The notes beneath the pieces are model-generated. The model saw nothing but the letters and a program-made list of their open reading frames with translations, was not told where the DNA came from and did no database searches. This document shows, one piece after another, positions 15,137 to 15,510 of a stretch of 15,510 bases of DNA (the first letter of the stretch is position 1; every line of letters starts with the position of its first letter). The position numbers and the translations under genes are program-made. Source of the DNA: Salinisphaera sp. UBA6602 (GTDB lineage Bacteria > Pseudomonadota > Gammaproteobacteria > Nevskiales > Salinisphaeraceae); assembly GCA_002433465.1 (NCBI GenBank), contig DJIE01000156.1, positions 428 to 15,937 on the forward strand, given 5' to 3'.

Positions 15137-15510
<374 letters not shown>

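Overview
The window is GC-rich chromosomal DNA, almost entirely coding, with gene content and gene order of a gammaproteobacterium. The divergent pair of an exonuclease III family gene and pyrE, with argB nearby, recalls the argB/pyrE/crc neighbourhood of Pseudomonas. A bacterial-type mevalonate pathway is unusual in Proteobacteria and would fit a lineage such as Nevskiales/Salinisphaera. That placement is inference; nothing here proves it. No tRNA, rRNA, CRISPR array, insertion sequence or phage gene was seen.

Positions 1-3924 (+) are a mevalonate-pathway block: the 3' part of a phosphomevalonate kinase, one 758-codon gene fusing class II HMG-CoA reductase to mevalonate kinase, and a type I isopentenyl-diphosphate isomerase 6 bp downstream. 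Convergent to it (3941-4558, -) is an exported MlaC-family protein resembling HpnM, the hopanoid-associated branch. Divergent from that is ispA (4775-5662, +), a short-chain prenyl diphosphate synthase. Together these make IPP, convert it to DMAPP and condense both to FPP. HMG-CoA synthase and diphosphomevalonate decarboxylase are not in the window.

Positions 5681-10570 (-) hold a run of five genes read from high to low coordinates: exonuclease III, an AmpG-type muropeptide permease, an exported DUF4139 protein, a small four-helix membrane protein and a family S51 peptidase-like protein. The first four overlap or nearly abut and look like one operon; the last follows after 57 bp and may have been acquired separately.

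Positions 10720-13157 (+) hold pyrE overlapping a DUF4153 membrane protein by 4 bp. A 240-bp intergenic region then carries a near-consensus sigma-28 (FliA) flagellar promoter and a 13-bp palindrome in front of a complete methyl-accepting chemotaxis protein (13398-15110). That protein ends in a CheR/CheB-docking-type pentapeptide. A long perfect hairpin separates it from the convergent, truncated argB at the right edge.

The items most worth following up are the HMG-CoA reductase/mevalonate kinase fusion, the HpnM-like protein beside isoprenoid genes, the catalytically intact ExoIII at a Crc-like locus, and the FliA-driven receptor with a palindrome directly upstream.
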